DNA from: Sulfitobacter sabulilitoris
GTDB taxonomy: Bacteria; Pseudomonadota; Alphaproteobacteria; Rhodobacterales; Rhodobacteraceae
DNA length: 64,000 bases
Assembly (NCBI RefSeq): GCF_005887615.1
Contig: NZ_VANS01000004.1
Location: forward strand, 248,001 to 312,000
Direction: 5' to 3'
Under the pieces are notes generated by a model. It was not told the DNA's origin, ran no database searches, and saw only the letters and a list, made by a program, of their open reading frames with translations. The position numbers were made by a program, and so were the translations under genes. Below, piece after piece: positions 53,629 to 62,073 of this stretch; position 1 is the first letter of the stretch; the number at the start of each line of letters is the position of its first letter.

Positions 53629-54454
53629 TGTCCCCCTGACCACGACGCCGGCGCAGCACGACACCGCCCGGATCCGCCCGGTCGGGTTTCGCGGCGGCGG
53701 TTTCGCGCCCGTCTCGCACCGATGGATGGGGGCCGTGGTGTTTGTGCTTTTGCTGCTGCTGGCCGAATGGGGCACACGCACCGGCTTCATTTCGCCCCTG
53801 ACGCTGCCGCGCCCGTCGGATGTGCTGCTGACGTTTCAGGAACTCTACGTCTCGGGGGCGCTGTTCAAACATCTGATCCCGTCGCTGACACGGCTGTTGG
53901 TGGGGGCGGCCATCGGCGCCACGGTGGGGATCAGCGTCGGCGTGCTGATCGGGCTGTTTTCCTATGTCCGCGCCGGTCTGGTGCCGCTGGTTGCCGCGAT
54001 CTTTCCGATCCCCAAGATCGCGTTGCTGCCGTTGTTCGTAATCTGGTTCGGCATCGACGAGGCCAGCAAATACGCGCTGATCGCGTTCGGCACCTTCACC
54101 CCCACGGTCGTGGCGACCTTTGCGGCGGTGGACAACGTGGACCGCACGCTGATCCGCATGGGCCAAAGCTTTGGCCTTTCGTGGTTCAGCATCGTGCGCA
54201 AGATCGTTCTTCCCGGCGCGATGCCCGGCATCCTGTCGGGGCTGCGCATCTCGCTGGCGATTGCGATCATCCTGCTGGTGGCCGCCGAGATGCTGGGCGC
54301 GCAATACGGTGTCGGCGCTTATATCCTCGAGGCCGGTTCGCTCTATGACCTGGAGAGGCTGTTCGCCGGGGTCGTGATTTTGTCGGTGCTGGGCGTGCTG
54401 GTCAGCACGGTGATCGGCTGGGTCGAACGGCGCGTGCTGGACTGGCGGGTCTAG
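53621..54454 (+). CDS. ABC transporter permease (SsuC/TauC-like)
   Basis: A 277-residue permease. A proline-rich cytoplasmic N-terminus (about 1-35) precedes six helices, the first at about 38-55 (GAVVFVLLLLLAEWGTRTGF). The coupling region is MGQSFGLSWFSIVRKIVLPG followed by AMPGILSGLRISLAIAIILL, the hallmark of the taurine/sulfonate family. Its stop lies 4 bases from the stop of the convergent sulfatase gene. Confidence 0.94.
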   Translation: MSDVPLTTTPAQHDTARIRPVGFRGGGFAPVSHRWMGAVVFVLLLLLAEWGTRTGFISPLTLPRPSDVLLTFQELYVSGALFKHLIPSLTRLLVGAAIGATVGISVGVLIGLFSYVRAGLVPLVAAIFPIPKIALLPLFVIWFGIDEASKYALIAFGTFTPTVVATFAAVDNVDRTLIRMGQSFGLSWFSIVRKIVLPGAMPGILSGLRISLAIAIILLVAAEMLGAQYGVGAYILEAGSLYDLERLFAGVVILSVLGVLVSTVIGWVERRVLDWRV

Positions 54455-54458
54455 CCGC

Positions 54459-56108
54459 TCACTCGTCGCCCTTGGCGTGATGCTGGCGGACCGGGCCGCG
54501 GTAGCGTTCGGTCAACGCCTCCGGCACCTCGGAGCCATCCACCAGAAACGGTAGGATCCCCCGGCGCAGCGACGACCCGCGCGCCGCGACGATCTGCGCA
54601 TCCGATTTCGTCACCCTTTGCGACATGCGCCGCCCCCAGACCGCAAGGTGATCGTAGAGCCGCGCAATCTCGGCGTCATGCGCGTCGCCCTTGGCCAGAT
54701 CGTGAAATTCGTGGCGGTCGTTCGCCAGATCGAACAGCATCGGGCGAAAGCCGCCTTCGGCATGCATCAGTTTGAACCGCCCGTCACAGACCATGAACAA
54801 CCGGGCATCGCGCGGCGTCAGCCCCAGGGCGGCGCAATGCGGCGTGCCCGAATAGTCATACTCGGAAATCGCGACAGCGCGCCAATCCGGCGTCTCGCCG
54901 CGCAGCCAGGGCGCCAGCGACCGCCCCTCGAGGATATGATCCGCAACCGTGCCGCCGGCGGCTTCGACGAAGGTGGGCACCAGGTCGATCGCCTCCACCA
55001 GCGCGTCGCAGGTGCTGCCGCGGGTCGCATCCGCCGCCGGGCGCGGGTCATGCACGATCATCGGGATCTTCACCGAGGGCTCGTGAAACAGCTCTTTCTC
55101 GCCCATCCAGTGATCGCCAAGGTAATCGCCGTGGTCCGAGGTCAGCACGATCATCGTGTCCTTGATCTCGCCCGTCGCCTCCAGATGGTCGAGGATGCGC
55201 CCAAGCTGGTCGTCGCATTGCCGGATCAGGCCCATGTAGGCCGGAATGACCTTGGCGCGCACGTCGTCGCGTTGAAAGGCGGCGGCGATCTTGCCGCGCA
55301 TATAGGCGCCGAAAACGGGGTGGGGGGCGTCCTGTTCGACGGCGTCGCGCATCGGCGGCAACACGTGCAGCGGCCCGTACATCGCATGATAGGGCGCCGG
55401 CACGATATAGGGCCAGTGCGGCTTGATATAGCTGACGTGCGCGCACCAGGGGCCCTTGGCCTGTTGCAGAAACCGCAGCGCCTCGGAGGTGAGCCAGGGG
55501 GTTTCGCTGTCCTCTTCGCGGATGTTGGCGGGCTTGTCGGCGTTGTCGAACATCCAGCCCGACGCGATCTGGCCGTCTTCGCCCTCGGCGGCATTGGCAT
55601 AATCGGCCCAGGGGTTTTCGCCGTCGTAGCCGCGCGATGCCAGGTAGGCGTTGTAGGGCGAGCGGTGCTGGTCGTAATACCCATCCGGGCCATAGGCCCA
55701 GAGCCCGTCATCGCGCGCCCAGATGTCAAAGCCGCATTCCGCCTGCCGCGCGCCGATCACGCTGTCGGGTGCGAGGCCCAGCCGCGCCATGCCTTCGGTA
55801 TCGGCCTTCATGTGGGTCTTGCCGATCAACCAGCAGTCCATGCCGCTGGCGCGCAGGTGGTCACCCATCGTCATCTCGCCCACCCGCAGCGGAAAACCGT
55901 TCCACGCCGCGCCGTGGCTGTGCACGTAGCGCCCGGTGTAAAAGCTCATCCGGCTGGCGCCGCAGATCGTGGATTGCGCATAGGCGTTGGTGAACCGCAC
56001 CCCCATCGCCGCCACCCGGTCAAAATTGGGCGTGTCCAGATGCGGATGCCCCGCGCAGCCGAGATAATCGAACCGCAATTGGTCGTACATGATGAAAAGG
56101 ATGTTCAT
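54459..56108 (-). CDS. Sulfatase-superfamily hydrolase (aryl sulfatase / phosphonate monoesterase-like)
   Basis: A 549-residue alkaline-phosphatase-superfamily enzyme. The N-terminus MNILFIMYDQLRFDYLGCAG gives the metal-binding D9. The formylglycine site is C49-G-A-S-R53 in STICGASRMSFYTGRY; it has alanine where most sulfatases have proline, still within the C-x-(P/A)-x-R pattern. Later metal ligands are in VLTSDHGDYLGDHWMGEKEL. HVSYIKPHWPYIVPAPYHAM resembles phosphonate monoester hydrolases. No signal peptide is seen, so it acts in the cytoplasm, downstream of import, on a sulfate or phosphonate ester. It needs a formylglycine-generating enzyme, which is not in this window. Confidence 0.88.
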   Translation of the reverse strand: MNILFIMYDQLRFDYLGCAGHPHLDTPNFDRVAAMGVRFTNAYAQSTICGASRMSFYTGRYVHSHGAAWNGFPLRVGEMTMGDHLRASGMDCWLIGKTHMKADTEGMARLGLAPDSVIGARQAECGFDIWARDDGLWAYGPDGYYDQHRSPYNAYLASRGYDGENPWADYANAAEGEDGQIASGWMFDNADKPANIREEDSETPWLTSEALRFLQQAKGPWCAHVSYIKPHWPYIVPAPYHAMYGPLHVLPPMRDAVEQDAPHPVFGAYMRGKIAAAFQRDDVRAKVIPAYMGLIRQCDDQLGRILDHLEATGEIKDTMIVLTSDHGDYLGDHWMGEKELFHEPSVKIPMIVHDPRPAADATRGSTCDALVEAIDLVPTFVEAAGGTVADHILEGRSLAPWLRGETPDWRAVAISEYDYSGTPHCAALGLTPRDARLFMVCDGRFKLMHAEGGFRPMLFDLANDRHEFHDLAKGDAHDAEIARLYDHLAVWGRRMSQRVTKSDAQIVAARGSSLRRGILPFLVDGSEVPEALTERYRGPVRQHHAKGDE

Positions 56109-56241
56109 GACGGAGGGCTTTCGACGGTGCGCTGACCCGCGCGATAATGTCGCGGGGGGCCGGGGAAGAAAAGGGGGAACCGGATGCGGATGTGCGCGGT
56201 TCCTTCCGCGACAAACATCTCACCGGGGACAGCGCAGACAG

Positions 56242-56457
56242 ATGGCCAGCTATGACACAGGCGACACCGTGAAATGGAACTGGGGCGAGGGCACCGGCAC
56301 AGGGACCGTGCGGAAAATCTATTCCCGCAATGTCACCCGCACGATCAAGGGCACCGAGGTCACGCGCGACGGGTCTGACGATGATCCCGCGCTGCTGATC
56401 GAGCAGGAGGACGGCGACGAGGTGCTCAAGCTGGCTTCGGAAGTGACACGCGCCTGA
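56242..56457 (+). CDS. DUF2945 family small protein (hypervirulence-associated TUDOR domain)
   Basis: A 71-residue protein with the family start YDTGDTVKWNWGEGTGTGTV and a small beta barrel continuing VTRTIKGTEVTRDGSDDDPA. DUF2945 proteins are short TUDOR-like domains of unknown role, common next to DNA-related genes. The ATG at 56242 gives the usual length. One base separates its stop from the topoisomerase start. Confidence 0.85.
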   Translation: MASYDTGDTVKWNWGEGTGTGTVRKIYSRNVTRTIKGTEVTRDGSDDDPALLIEQEDGDEVLKLASEVTRA

Positions 56458-56458
56458 T

Positions 56459-57430
56459 ATGTCCACCGCGGTCGCCGATCTGGTCTATTACGCGGATGAC
56501 AAGCCGGGCATTCAACGCCATCGGCGCGGGCGCGGCTTTACCTATGTCGCCCCCGACGGCACGACGATCGCACGCGGGGCCGAACGGCGGCGGCTCGAGG
56601 CGCTGGCGGTGCCGCCCGCCTATGACGACGTGTGGATGTGCCCGCTGCCCAACGGGCACCTGCAGGCGACCGGGCGCGACGCGCGCCGGCGCAAACAGTA
56701 CCGGTATCATGCCGACTGGGCGGAGGCGCAGGCACGGACCAAGTTCGAGGGGCTGGTCCCCTTCGGACACTGTCTGCCCCGTATCCGCCGCCGCGTGACC
56801 CGTGATCTGAACGAGGAGCCGGGCGACAAGGCCTTTGCGCTGGCCAGTGCGGTCGCCATGATCGACCGCCTGTCCGTGCGTGTCGGCAGCGCCGATTATA
56901 CCCGCGAGAACGGCAGCTACGGCGCGCTGACCCTGCGCCGCAAGCATCTGGCGCTGGACGACAACAAGATCCGTCTCTCCTATACCGCCAAGGGCGGCAA
57001 GCGCGTGCGCAAGCACCTGACCGACAAGAAGCTGGCGCAGGCACTGGGCCGGATCAACGACCTGCCGGGGGCGGAGCTGCTGGCCTGGGTCGATGCAAAC
57101 GGGGACAGCCACGCGCTGAATTCAACCGCGCTGAATGCTTATCTGTCCGAGGCGGCGGGCCTTGAGGACATCAGCGCCAAGACCTTTCGCACATGGGCCG
57201 GAACGCTGGCCGCATTCGAGGTCGCCGAGGCCGGAGACGCGACGATCAAGGCGATGGCCGAAGCCGCCGCGGCGCGGTTGCACAACACAGCGACCGTGGC
57301 GCGCAACAGCTACATTCATCCGCGCATCATCGATCTGGCGGGGCAGGACCCCCTGCACGTGGATGCGCCCGATCAGCGCGGACTACGCGCCAGCGAACGC
57401 CGCCTGCTTCACCTTCTTGAGATCGGCTGA
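56459..57430 (+). CDS. DNA topoisomerase IB
   Basis: A 323-residue poxvirus-type topoisomerase IB that relaxes supercoils through a 3'-phosphotyrosine. Marks are YYADDKPGIQRHRRGRGFTY, the active-site arginine and lysine in IDRLSVRVGSADYTRENGSY and GALTLRRKH, the core SAKTFRTWAGT (catalytic arginine), and the nucleophile Y285 in VARNSYIHP. The length is normal for bacterial enzymes. It is paired with the DUF2945 gene. Confidence 0.96.
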   Translation: MSTAVADLVYYADDKPGIQRHRRGRGFTYVAPDGTTIARGAERRRLEALAVPPAYDDVWMCPLPNGHLQATGRDARRRKQYRYHADWAEAQARTKFEGLVPFGHCLPRIRRRVTRDLNEEPGDKAFALASAVAMIDRLSVRVGSADYTRENGSYGALTLRRKHLALDDNKIRLSYTAKGGKRVRKHLTDKKLAQALGRINDLPGAELLAWVDANGDSHALNSTALNAYLSEAAGLEDISAKTFRTWAGTLAAFEVAEAGDATIKAMAEAAAARLHNTATVARNSYIHPRIIDLAGQDPLHVDAPDQRGLRASERRLLHLLEIG

Positions 57431-57475
57431 ACCGCCGCCGAGCATGGGCCACATGGGCGCGCCCCGCGCATCGCG

Positions 57476-58960
57476 TCACGATGCGCGGCGTGTCTCCACG
57501 CTTGCGTCGTCGTCGGCGTCGTCGTCCTCCGACGCTTCGGTCGCGGGCTGTCCGGCGAAACCGGCCAGGTTCGCCAGCCCGCCGGCCAGCTTTCCGGGTA
57601 CGGAAATCCTGTCCAGTTCGACAAAGAACGTGGTGCCGGCCCCCTTGTTCTTGGTGTAGTCGATCGTCGCGCCGTGGGCCTCTATGATGCTCTTGGAGAT
57701 GTTCATGCCCAGGCCGGTGCCGCCCTTGATGCGCTGATCGGTGGAATCCAGTTGGCTGAACTGATCGAAGACCTTGACACGGGACGCTTCGGACAGGCCG
57801 ATGCCCTCGTCGATGACGTGAATGCGCACCTTGGTCTCCTGTGCATCCACCCGCACGATCACGCGCCCGCCGTCGTTGGAAAACTTGGCGGCATTGGACA
57901 GCAGATTGGTCATCACCTGTTCCAACCTGCTCTGATCGCCGTTGACGAACACGCGGCCGGCCGGAATTTCGCTTTCGATGGTCACGTTGCAGCGGTCGGC
58001 GAACGGGCGGTTCATTTCGATGGCCTGTTCCACCATCGAACCGATTTCGACGGGCTTGAACTTGAATTCCATCTTGCCCGACTCCGCTTTTTGCAGATCG
58101 AGAATTTCATTGATCAGTTGGGTCAGACGCGTGCTGTTGCGTTGTGCGATGGTCAAGACGGCCTTTACCTTTGGCGGCACATCGCCAAGAGCCCCCGAAT
58201 TGGCAAGATCGAGCGAGCCCTTGATGGATGTCAGCGGCGTGCGCAATTCGTGGCTGACGGTCGACAAGAATTCGCTCTTGACCTTGTAGGCGGCCTTGGT
58301 CTTTTCGTGCTCTGCCTTGATCGTATCGATATGACGCAGGTTGCTTTGGTACATGTTCATGAAGACCCGCGAGCAGTCGATGATGAAATACAGCACGAAA
58401 AGGCTGGTGAAAAACTGCACCCAAAGCGGGGATGACATCGGGGCGCCGGTGCTGACGATGTCGTAGATCGGAATGAACAGGAACGTCACACCGTAAATCG
58501 ACAGGCGCAGGGTGAGCACCGACAGCAGGTGATGGTTGTTCATCGCGGCGAATAGCGCGGCGGAAAACAGGAAGAACAACGGCATGAAATGCGTGCTCGG
58601 TCCCTGCTCCAGCGCAATGCTGAGCGTAAAGAAACTGATCACCGCAGCACTGAGTACGGTGCCGATGTAGATCCGGTAGAGAAAGCGCTTGGCCTGACGT
58701 GCATCGCGCCCGACCCAACGTCGGATCTGCGTGAACAGCATGTAGTCGTAGGTTTCCGACAGGATGATAAGTGCTGCCGTGGTCAGGGAAATCCAGAGTT
58801 CAAAGTAGAACCCCGCCAGGATGATCGACGCGGCAAAGCTGATCTGGCGCTGCCAGAAAAGCCGCATTCCGACGCGCGAATAATCGCGCATCTTGCGAAT
58901 CAGCATGAAGGTGTTTTGCGTTGGGGGCGAAAACATCCCTTTGAATGTGCTGTCTAGCAT
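57476..58960 (-). CDS. Membrane sensor histidine kinase
   Basis: A 494-residue kinase. Six membrane helices lie at about 40-200 and lack a large periplasmic loop. The coiled linker IKAEHEKTKAAYKVKSEFLS leads to the HisKA domain with H237 in FLSTVSHELRTPLTSIKGSL, then the HATPase domain (N-box LEQVMTNLLSNAAKFSNDGG, IDEGIGLS, GGTGLGMNIS). An acidic tail (SEDDDADDDAS) ends the protein. I start at MLDSTFKGMF (58960). It has no receiver and no adjacent response regulator. It is divergent from the LuxI-type gene, so it may be a quorum-sensing or cell-cycle input. Confidence 0.9.
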   Translation of the reverse strand: MLDSTFKGMFSPPTQNTFMLIRKMRDYSRVGMRLFWQRQISFAASIILAGFYFELWISLTTAALIILSETYDYMLFTQIRRWVGRDARQAKRFLYRIYIGTVLSAAVISFFTLSIALEQGPSTHFMPLFFLFSAALFAAMNNHHLLSVLTLRLSIYGVTFLFIPIYDIVSTGAPMSSPLWVQFFTSLFVLYFIIDCSRVFMNMYQSNLRHIDTIKAEHEKTKAAYKVKSEFLSTVSHELRTPLTSIKGSLDLANSGALGDVPPKVKAVLTIAQRNSTRLTQLINEILDLQKAESGKMEFKFKPVEIGSMVEQAIEMNRPFADRCNVTIESEIPAGRVFVNGDQSRLEQVMTNLLSNAAKFSNDGGRVIVRVDAQETKVRIHVIDEGIGLSEASRVKVFDQFSQLDSTDQRIKGGTGLGMNISKSIIEAHGATIDYTKNKGAGTTFFVELDRISVPGKLAGGLANLAGFAGQPATEASEDDDADDDASVETRRAS

Positions 58961-59131
58961 ATGCCGTGTTCTCCGGGTTCCATAGAATGATGGAACAGCT
59001 TTCTGTGACCTTCGGTCGTTCGTTTTAAGGCCCATTTGGTTGCCAGGGTCTTATCAATCCCATGTGTGCCCTGGATTACGCCCTGCCGGCTCGTGCGCCG
59101 GAAAACGTCCTATGAGACACGTTCAGGCAAC

Positions 59132-59147
59132 TTAATCGCAGGTTAAC
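59132..59147 (+). promoter_or_regulatory. Consensus CtrA-type binding site
   Basis: TTAA (59132-59135), seven bases, then TTAAC (59143-59147) is an exact match to the full CtrA box TTAA-N7-TTAAC. It lies 77 bases before the LuxI-type start codon and 172 bases before the divergent kinase start. In Rhodobacterales such as Dinoroseobacter shibae, quorum sensing and the CtrA phosphorelay control each other. Confidence 0.65.
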
Positions 59148-59223
59148 ACGGCAGAACTATGGCCAAACGATGCAACTTGTGGTTCGGTAAAAGTTAAAGA
59201 AAAAGAAAAAGACGGAATTGAGT

Positions 59224-59979
59224 ATGGGTTTACATGAGGGTTCAGAGCGGTTGAGCGGAAAGGAAAGCGTGTTTCCTGAACTCGTGCCGCAAGAAAATCT
59301 CGGTTCAGCCGCCGATGGCCCTGCCGAACAATTCCGCACAATTGCGCCTGCCGTGCAACCGAAAAAAGATACCGCGCACCTTGATGCCCATGTGCGCGCG
59401 ACGACCGTTTCTTTCACCAACATGCATCTTTTCGGGGAACTGCTTGTCAGTTTCCTGCGCGCCCGCCACGAGACGTTCGTTGTCAACAAGGGCTGGGATC
59501 TGCCCTCTGCGGACGGTATGGAATTCGATCAATACGACACGCCGCTTGCGCGCTGGATCATCATTCACGAATTCGGCGAAATTCTGGCCGGTGTGCGCCT
59601 GACCCCGACGACGGCGCAGATCGGCATGCACAGCTACATGATCCGCGACGCGCAGCTTGGCATGTTGCCCGACATCCCCCGCGACGTGCTGTTTTTCGAG
59701 GCACCAGTGAAAAAGGAAATCTGGGAGGCGACGCGGCTGTTCCTGACGCCGGTGGTCGCGTCCAATCGCCGGATGCGGATCCAGACGATCCTGTTGCAGC
59801 AGATGGCCGCGGCGGGACGCGAGTTGGGTGCGACCCATGTCATCGGCATCGTGCCCGCGGTTTTCAGCCGCTGGATGACACGGCTGGGCATGCTCAGCGC
59901 GGTGCCGGTGGGTCCGGTCATGACGATAGACGGTGACCGCACGCAGGCCGCCTTGATGAACGTGATGAACCCCGTGTAG
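59224..59979 (+). CDS. Acyl-homoserine-lactone synthase (LuxI family)
   Basis: A 251-residue LuxI-type autoinducer synthase that joins an acyl chain from acyl-carrier protein or CoA to S-adenosylmethionine. The conserved LuxI residues are all present with correct spacing: R81, F85 and W91 in RARHETFVVNKGW, E100, D102 and D105 in MEFDQYD, R125 in GVRLTP, and E168/R171 in WEATRLF. The protein has an extra N-terminal segment of about 55 residues. I start at ATG 59224; TTG 59218 is also open. No luxR gene is adjacent. A CtrA-type site lies upstream. The signal structure cannot be read from sequence. Confidence 0.9.
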   Translation: MGLHEGSERLSGKESVFPELVPQENLGSAADGPAEQFRTIAPAVQPKKDTAHLDAHVRATTVSFTNMHLFGELLVSFLRARHETFVVNKGWDLPSADGMEFDQYDTPLARWIIIHEFGEILAGVRLTPTTAQIGMHSYMIRDAQLGMLPDIPRDVLFFEAPVKKEIWEATRLFLTPVVASNRRMRIQTILLQQMAAAGRELGATHVIGIVPAVFSRWMTRLGMLSAVPVGPVMTIDGDRTQAALMNVMNPV

Positions 59980-59998
59980 GCCGCGCGCCGGCGGCTAC
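59976..59998. terminator. Hairpin spanning two convergent stop codons
   Basis: GTAG-G-CCGC (59976-59984) pairs with GCGG-CTAC (59991-59998) with one bulged G. It covers the stop codon of the synthase gene and of the UbiB-like gene, only 15 bases apart. Probably a shared terminator; there is no T-run. Confidence 0.45.
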
Positions 59999-61317
59999 AT
60001 CCAAGGGGCGATCAGCGGGGCGATGGCCACACGGGCGCGCAACCGGCTTGCCAGCAGGTACATCCCCGCGATCTTGCGCTGCAGGAAAAGCGTATTCATC
60101 GGCGGCACGGTGTCGAACTCCCGCTCCATCCCAAAGGCAAGGCCGCGATCGCGCAGCCGGGCCGCCAGATTGCTTGCGCCGAAATCAAAGGCGGTCGGCT
60201 TGCGCAGCGGCTCCATCGCCATGTCGAACATGTCCAGCATCGTCTCGGCATGGTCGCGACGGGTGTCGGTGGTGATAAAGCCGATGTCGAGGGCCGCCGC
60301 GCGCACCGCCTGGCGATCGCCTGCGACGCCCGCCCGCATCAGGGTGCGGTACTGCGCGGCCATCTGCGGGCCGAACGCGCGGGTCGCCCCGAAATCCAGC
60401 AGCACGACCTTGCCGGTCTGCGCGTCATAGCGGTAGTTGGCGAAATTCGGGTCCGTCTGCATCAGGTGAAATTCGAAGAGTTCGCGCAACACCAGGTCGA
60501 TCAGCAGCCGCACGGCGCGGTCGCGCACCTGCTGGGGGGCGGTGTGCAACTCTTCGATCGGCGTTCCCCTGGCGAAGGACATCGCCAGCACGTCGCGCGT
60601 GGTCAGACCGGCGTGCAGGCGAGGCACGTGGTAATCGGGCGCGTCCGACAGCAAGCCGCCAAAACGGGCCAGCGCCTGCCCCTCGCGGTCGTAATCCGCC
60701 TCCTCGTGCAATTGTCGGCGCGCTTCGTCCAGCAGGGGGCCGATATCCAGCCCGCGCGGCACCATGCCCGACATGCGCAGCAGCGCGCCCACGTTGCGCA
60801 GATCGCTGTCGATGCTGCGCCGCACTCCGGGATACTGCACCTTGATCGCGAGGTCCTGACCCTCTGCCGTGGTGGCGCGGTGCACCTGCCCGATGGACGC
60901 GGCGGCGATCGGGCGGACATCGAACCGTTCGAACCGTTGCATGAAATCCGGGCCCCAGGCGTGCACCAGGGTCGTCTTGAGTTGCTTTGGCGGCATGAAA
61001 TGCGCATCCGACCGCAGGTGCGCCAGCATCTCCGCGACGTCAGGCGGCACCAGATCGCCCGCCTCCATCGAAATCAACTGGCCCACTTTCATCGCCGCGC
61101 CGCGCATCTGGGCCAGTTCGTTCGTGATCCGCGCCGCGTTGCCCGGCGTCAGCAGCAGGCGGCCCAGATCGGGGCGCTGGCCGCTGGCGATCTGCCGCCC
61201 GCCGCTGACCGCCATCGTCCCCAGCACACGCCCCGTCAGGCCGCCAAAGCGCGCCAGCCGCGACAGGCGACCGCGTGGCACGGGCAGGCCGCGTTGTTCG
61301 AACGGGGGTTTGGTCAT
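59995..61317 (-). CDS. UbiB/ABC1/AarF-family kinase-like protein
   Basis: A 440-residue atypical kinase. The family KxGQ motif is in GAAMKVGQLISMEAGDLVPP, the A-rich loop is IAAASIGQVHRAT, and the catalytic/metal motifs are QTDPNFANYRYD and VVLLDFGATRAF. UbiB-type proteins support ubiquinone synthesis through ATPase activity in lipid extraction. No C-terminal transmembrane pair, which true UbiB has, is clear here, so this is the soluble ABC1/AarF branch. A UbiG-like gene lies 0.8 kb downstream on the other strand. Confidence 0.93.
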   Translation of the reverse strand: MTKPPFEQRGLPVPRGRLSRLARFGGLTGRVLGTMAVSGGRQIASGQRPDLGRLLLTPGNAARITNELAQMRGAAMKVGQLISMEAGDLVPPDVAEMLAHLRSDAHFMPPKQLKTTLVHAWGPDFMQRFERFDVRPIAAASIGQVHRATTAEGQDLAIKVQYPGVRRSIDSDLRNVGALLRMSGMVPRGLDIGPLLDEARRQLHEEADYDREGQALARFGGLLSDAPDYHVPRLHAGLTTRDVLAMSFARGTPIEELHTAPQQVRDRAVRLLIDLVLRELFEFHLMQTDPNFANYRYDAQTGKVVLLDFGATRAFGPQMAAQYRTLMRAGVAGDRQAVRAAALDIGFITTDTRRDHAETMLDMFDMAMEPLRKPTAFDFGASNLAARLRDRGLAFGMEREFDTVPPMNTLFLQRKIAGMYLLASRLRARVAIAPLIAPWM

Positions 61318-61455
61318 GGGTCTGGCCTTCGGATGCTTAGGCCTGATCTAGGCCGTGCCCGCGCGGTTGCCATGCCCCGCCGCACCAGCGACCGATTGAC
61401 GCGCGATGGGTCCAAAGCGGCGGCTGGTGCGTTTAAAGGACAAAGGAGTACACGA

Positions 61456-62010
61456 ATGACCGATTTCGACACGCAACCCACCGTCCTGATCGCAGAGGAC
61501 GACGACACGTTCCGCGACCGATTGGACAGGGCGATGACCAAGCGTGGCTTTGACGTGCGCGCCGTCGCATCGGTGGCCGATGCGGAGCGGGCGATCGCGG
61601 GCGATGCGCCGGATTATGCCGTGATCGATCTGCGGCTGGGCGATGGCAGCGGCCTTGATATCGTCGAGGCGCTGCGCCTGCGCAGGCCCGACGCGCGGGC
61701 CCTGATCCTGACCGGGTACGGCGATACGCCTACCGCGGTGGCCGCCGTCAAGCTGGGTGCGGTCGATTACCTTGCCAAACCGGCGGCGGCGGATGAAATC
61801 ATCGCGGCGCTCGAGGCACCGGATGGCCAGCGCCCGGCGCCACCCGAGGATCCCATCCTGCCCGATGACGCGCGCCGCCAGCACATCGAGCACGTCTTTC
61901 AGGAGGTGGGCGAGAATGTGTCGCAGGCCGCGCGGTTGCTCAACATGCACCGCCGAACGTTGCAGCGGAACCTCAAGCGCTACAACGCCGACAGGCCGGT
62001 CACCGATTGA
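61456..62010 (+). CDS. RegA/PrrA/ActR-like redox response regulator
   Basis: A 184-residue regulator of exactly PrrA/RegA length. The receiver has the acidic triad at D15-D17 and the phospho-acceptor D58 in AVIDLRLGDGSGLDIVEALR, then LILTGYGDTPTAVAAVKLGA and the lysine in YLAKPAAADE. The C-terminal Fis-like helix-turn-helix is NVSQAARLLNMHRRTLQRNL, the RegA-type DNA-binding motif. AAAGGAG precedes the start. The cognate RegB/PrrB kinase and SenC are not here, and several receiver positions differ from true PrrA, so it is likely a second, divergent paralogue. Confidence 0.9.
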   Translation: MTDFDTQPTVLIAEDDDTFRDRLDRAMTKRGFDVRAVASVADAERAIAGDAPDYAVIDLRLGDGSGLDIVEALRLRRPDARALILTGYGDTPTAVAAVKLGAVDYLAKPAAADEIIAALEAPDGQRPAPPEDPILPDDARRQHIEHVFQEVGENVSQAARLLNMHRRTLQRNLKRYNADRPVTD

Positions 62011-62073
62011 TCGCTGGTCCGCCGCCCGCCGCGGCCTAAGTGCCACTCCAACCCAACAGCGGAGCACACCCCG

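Noticed and set aside
59101-59223. Possible lux box before the synthase gene
   Set aside because: I looked for a 20-bp dyad of the usual type and found only poor matches; the CtrA-type site was the sole clear element.
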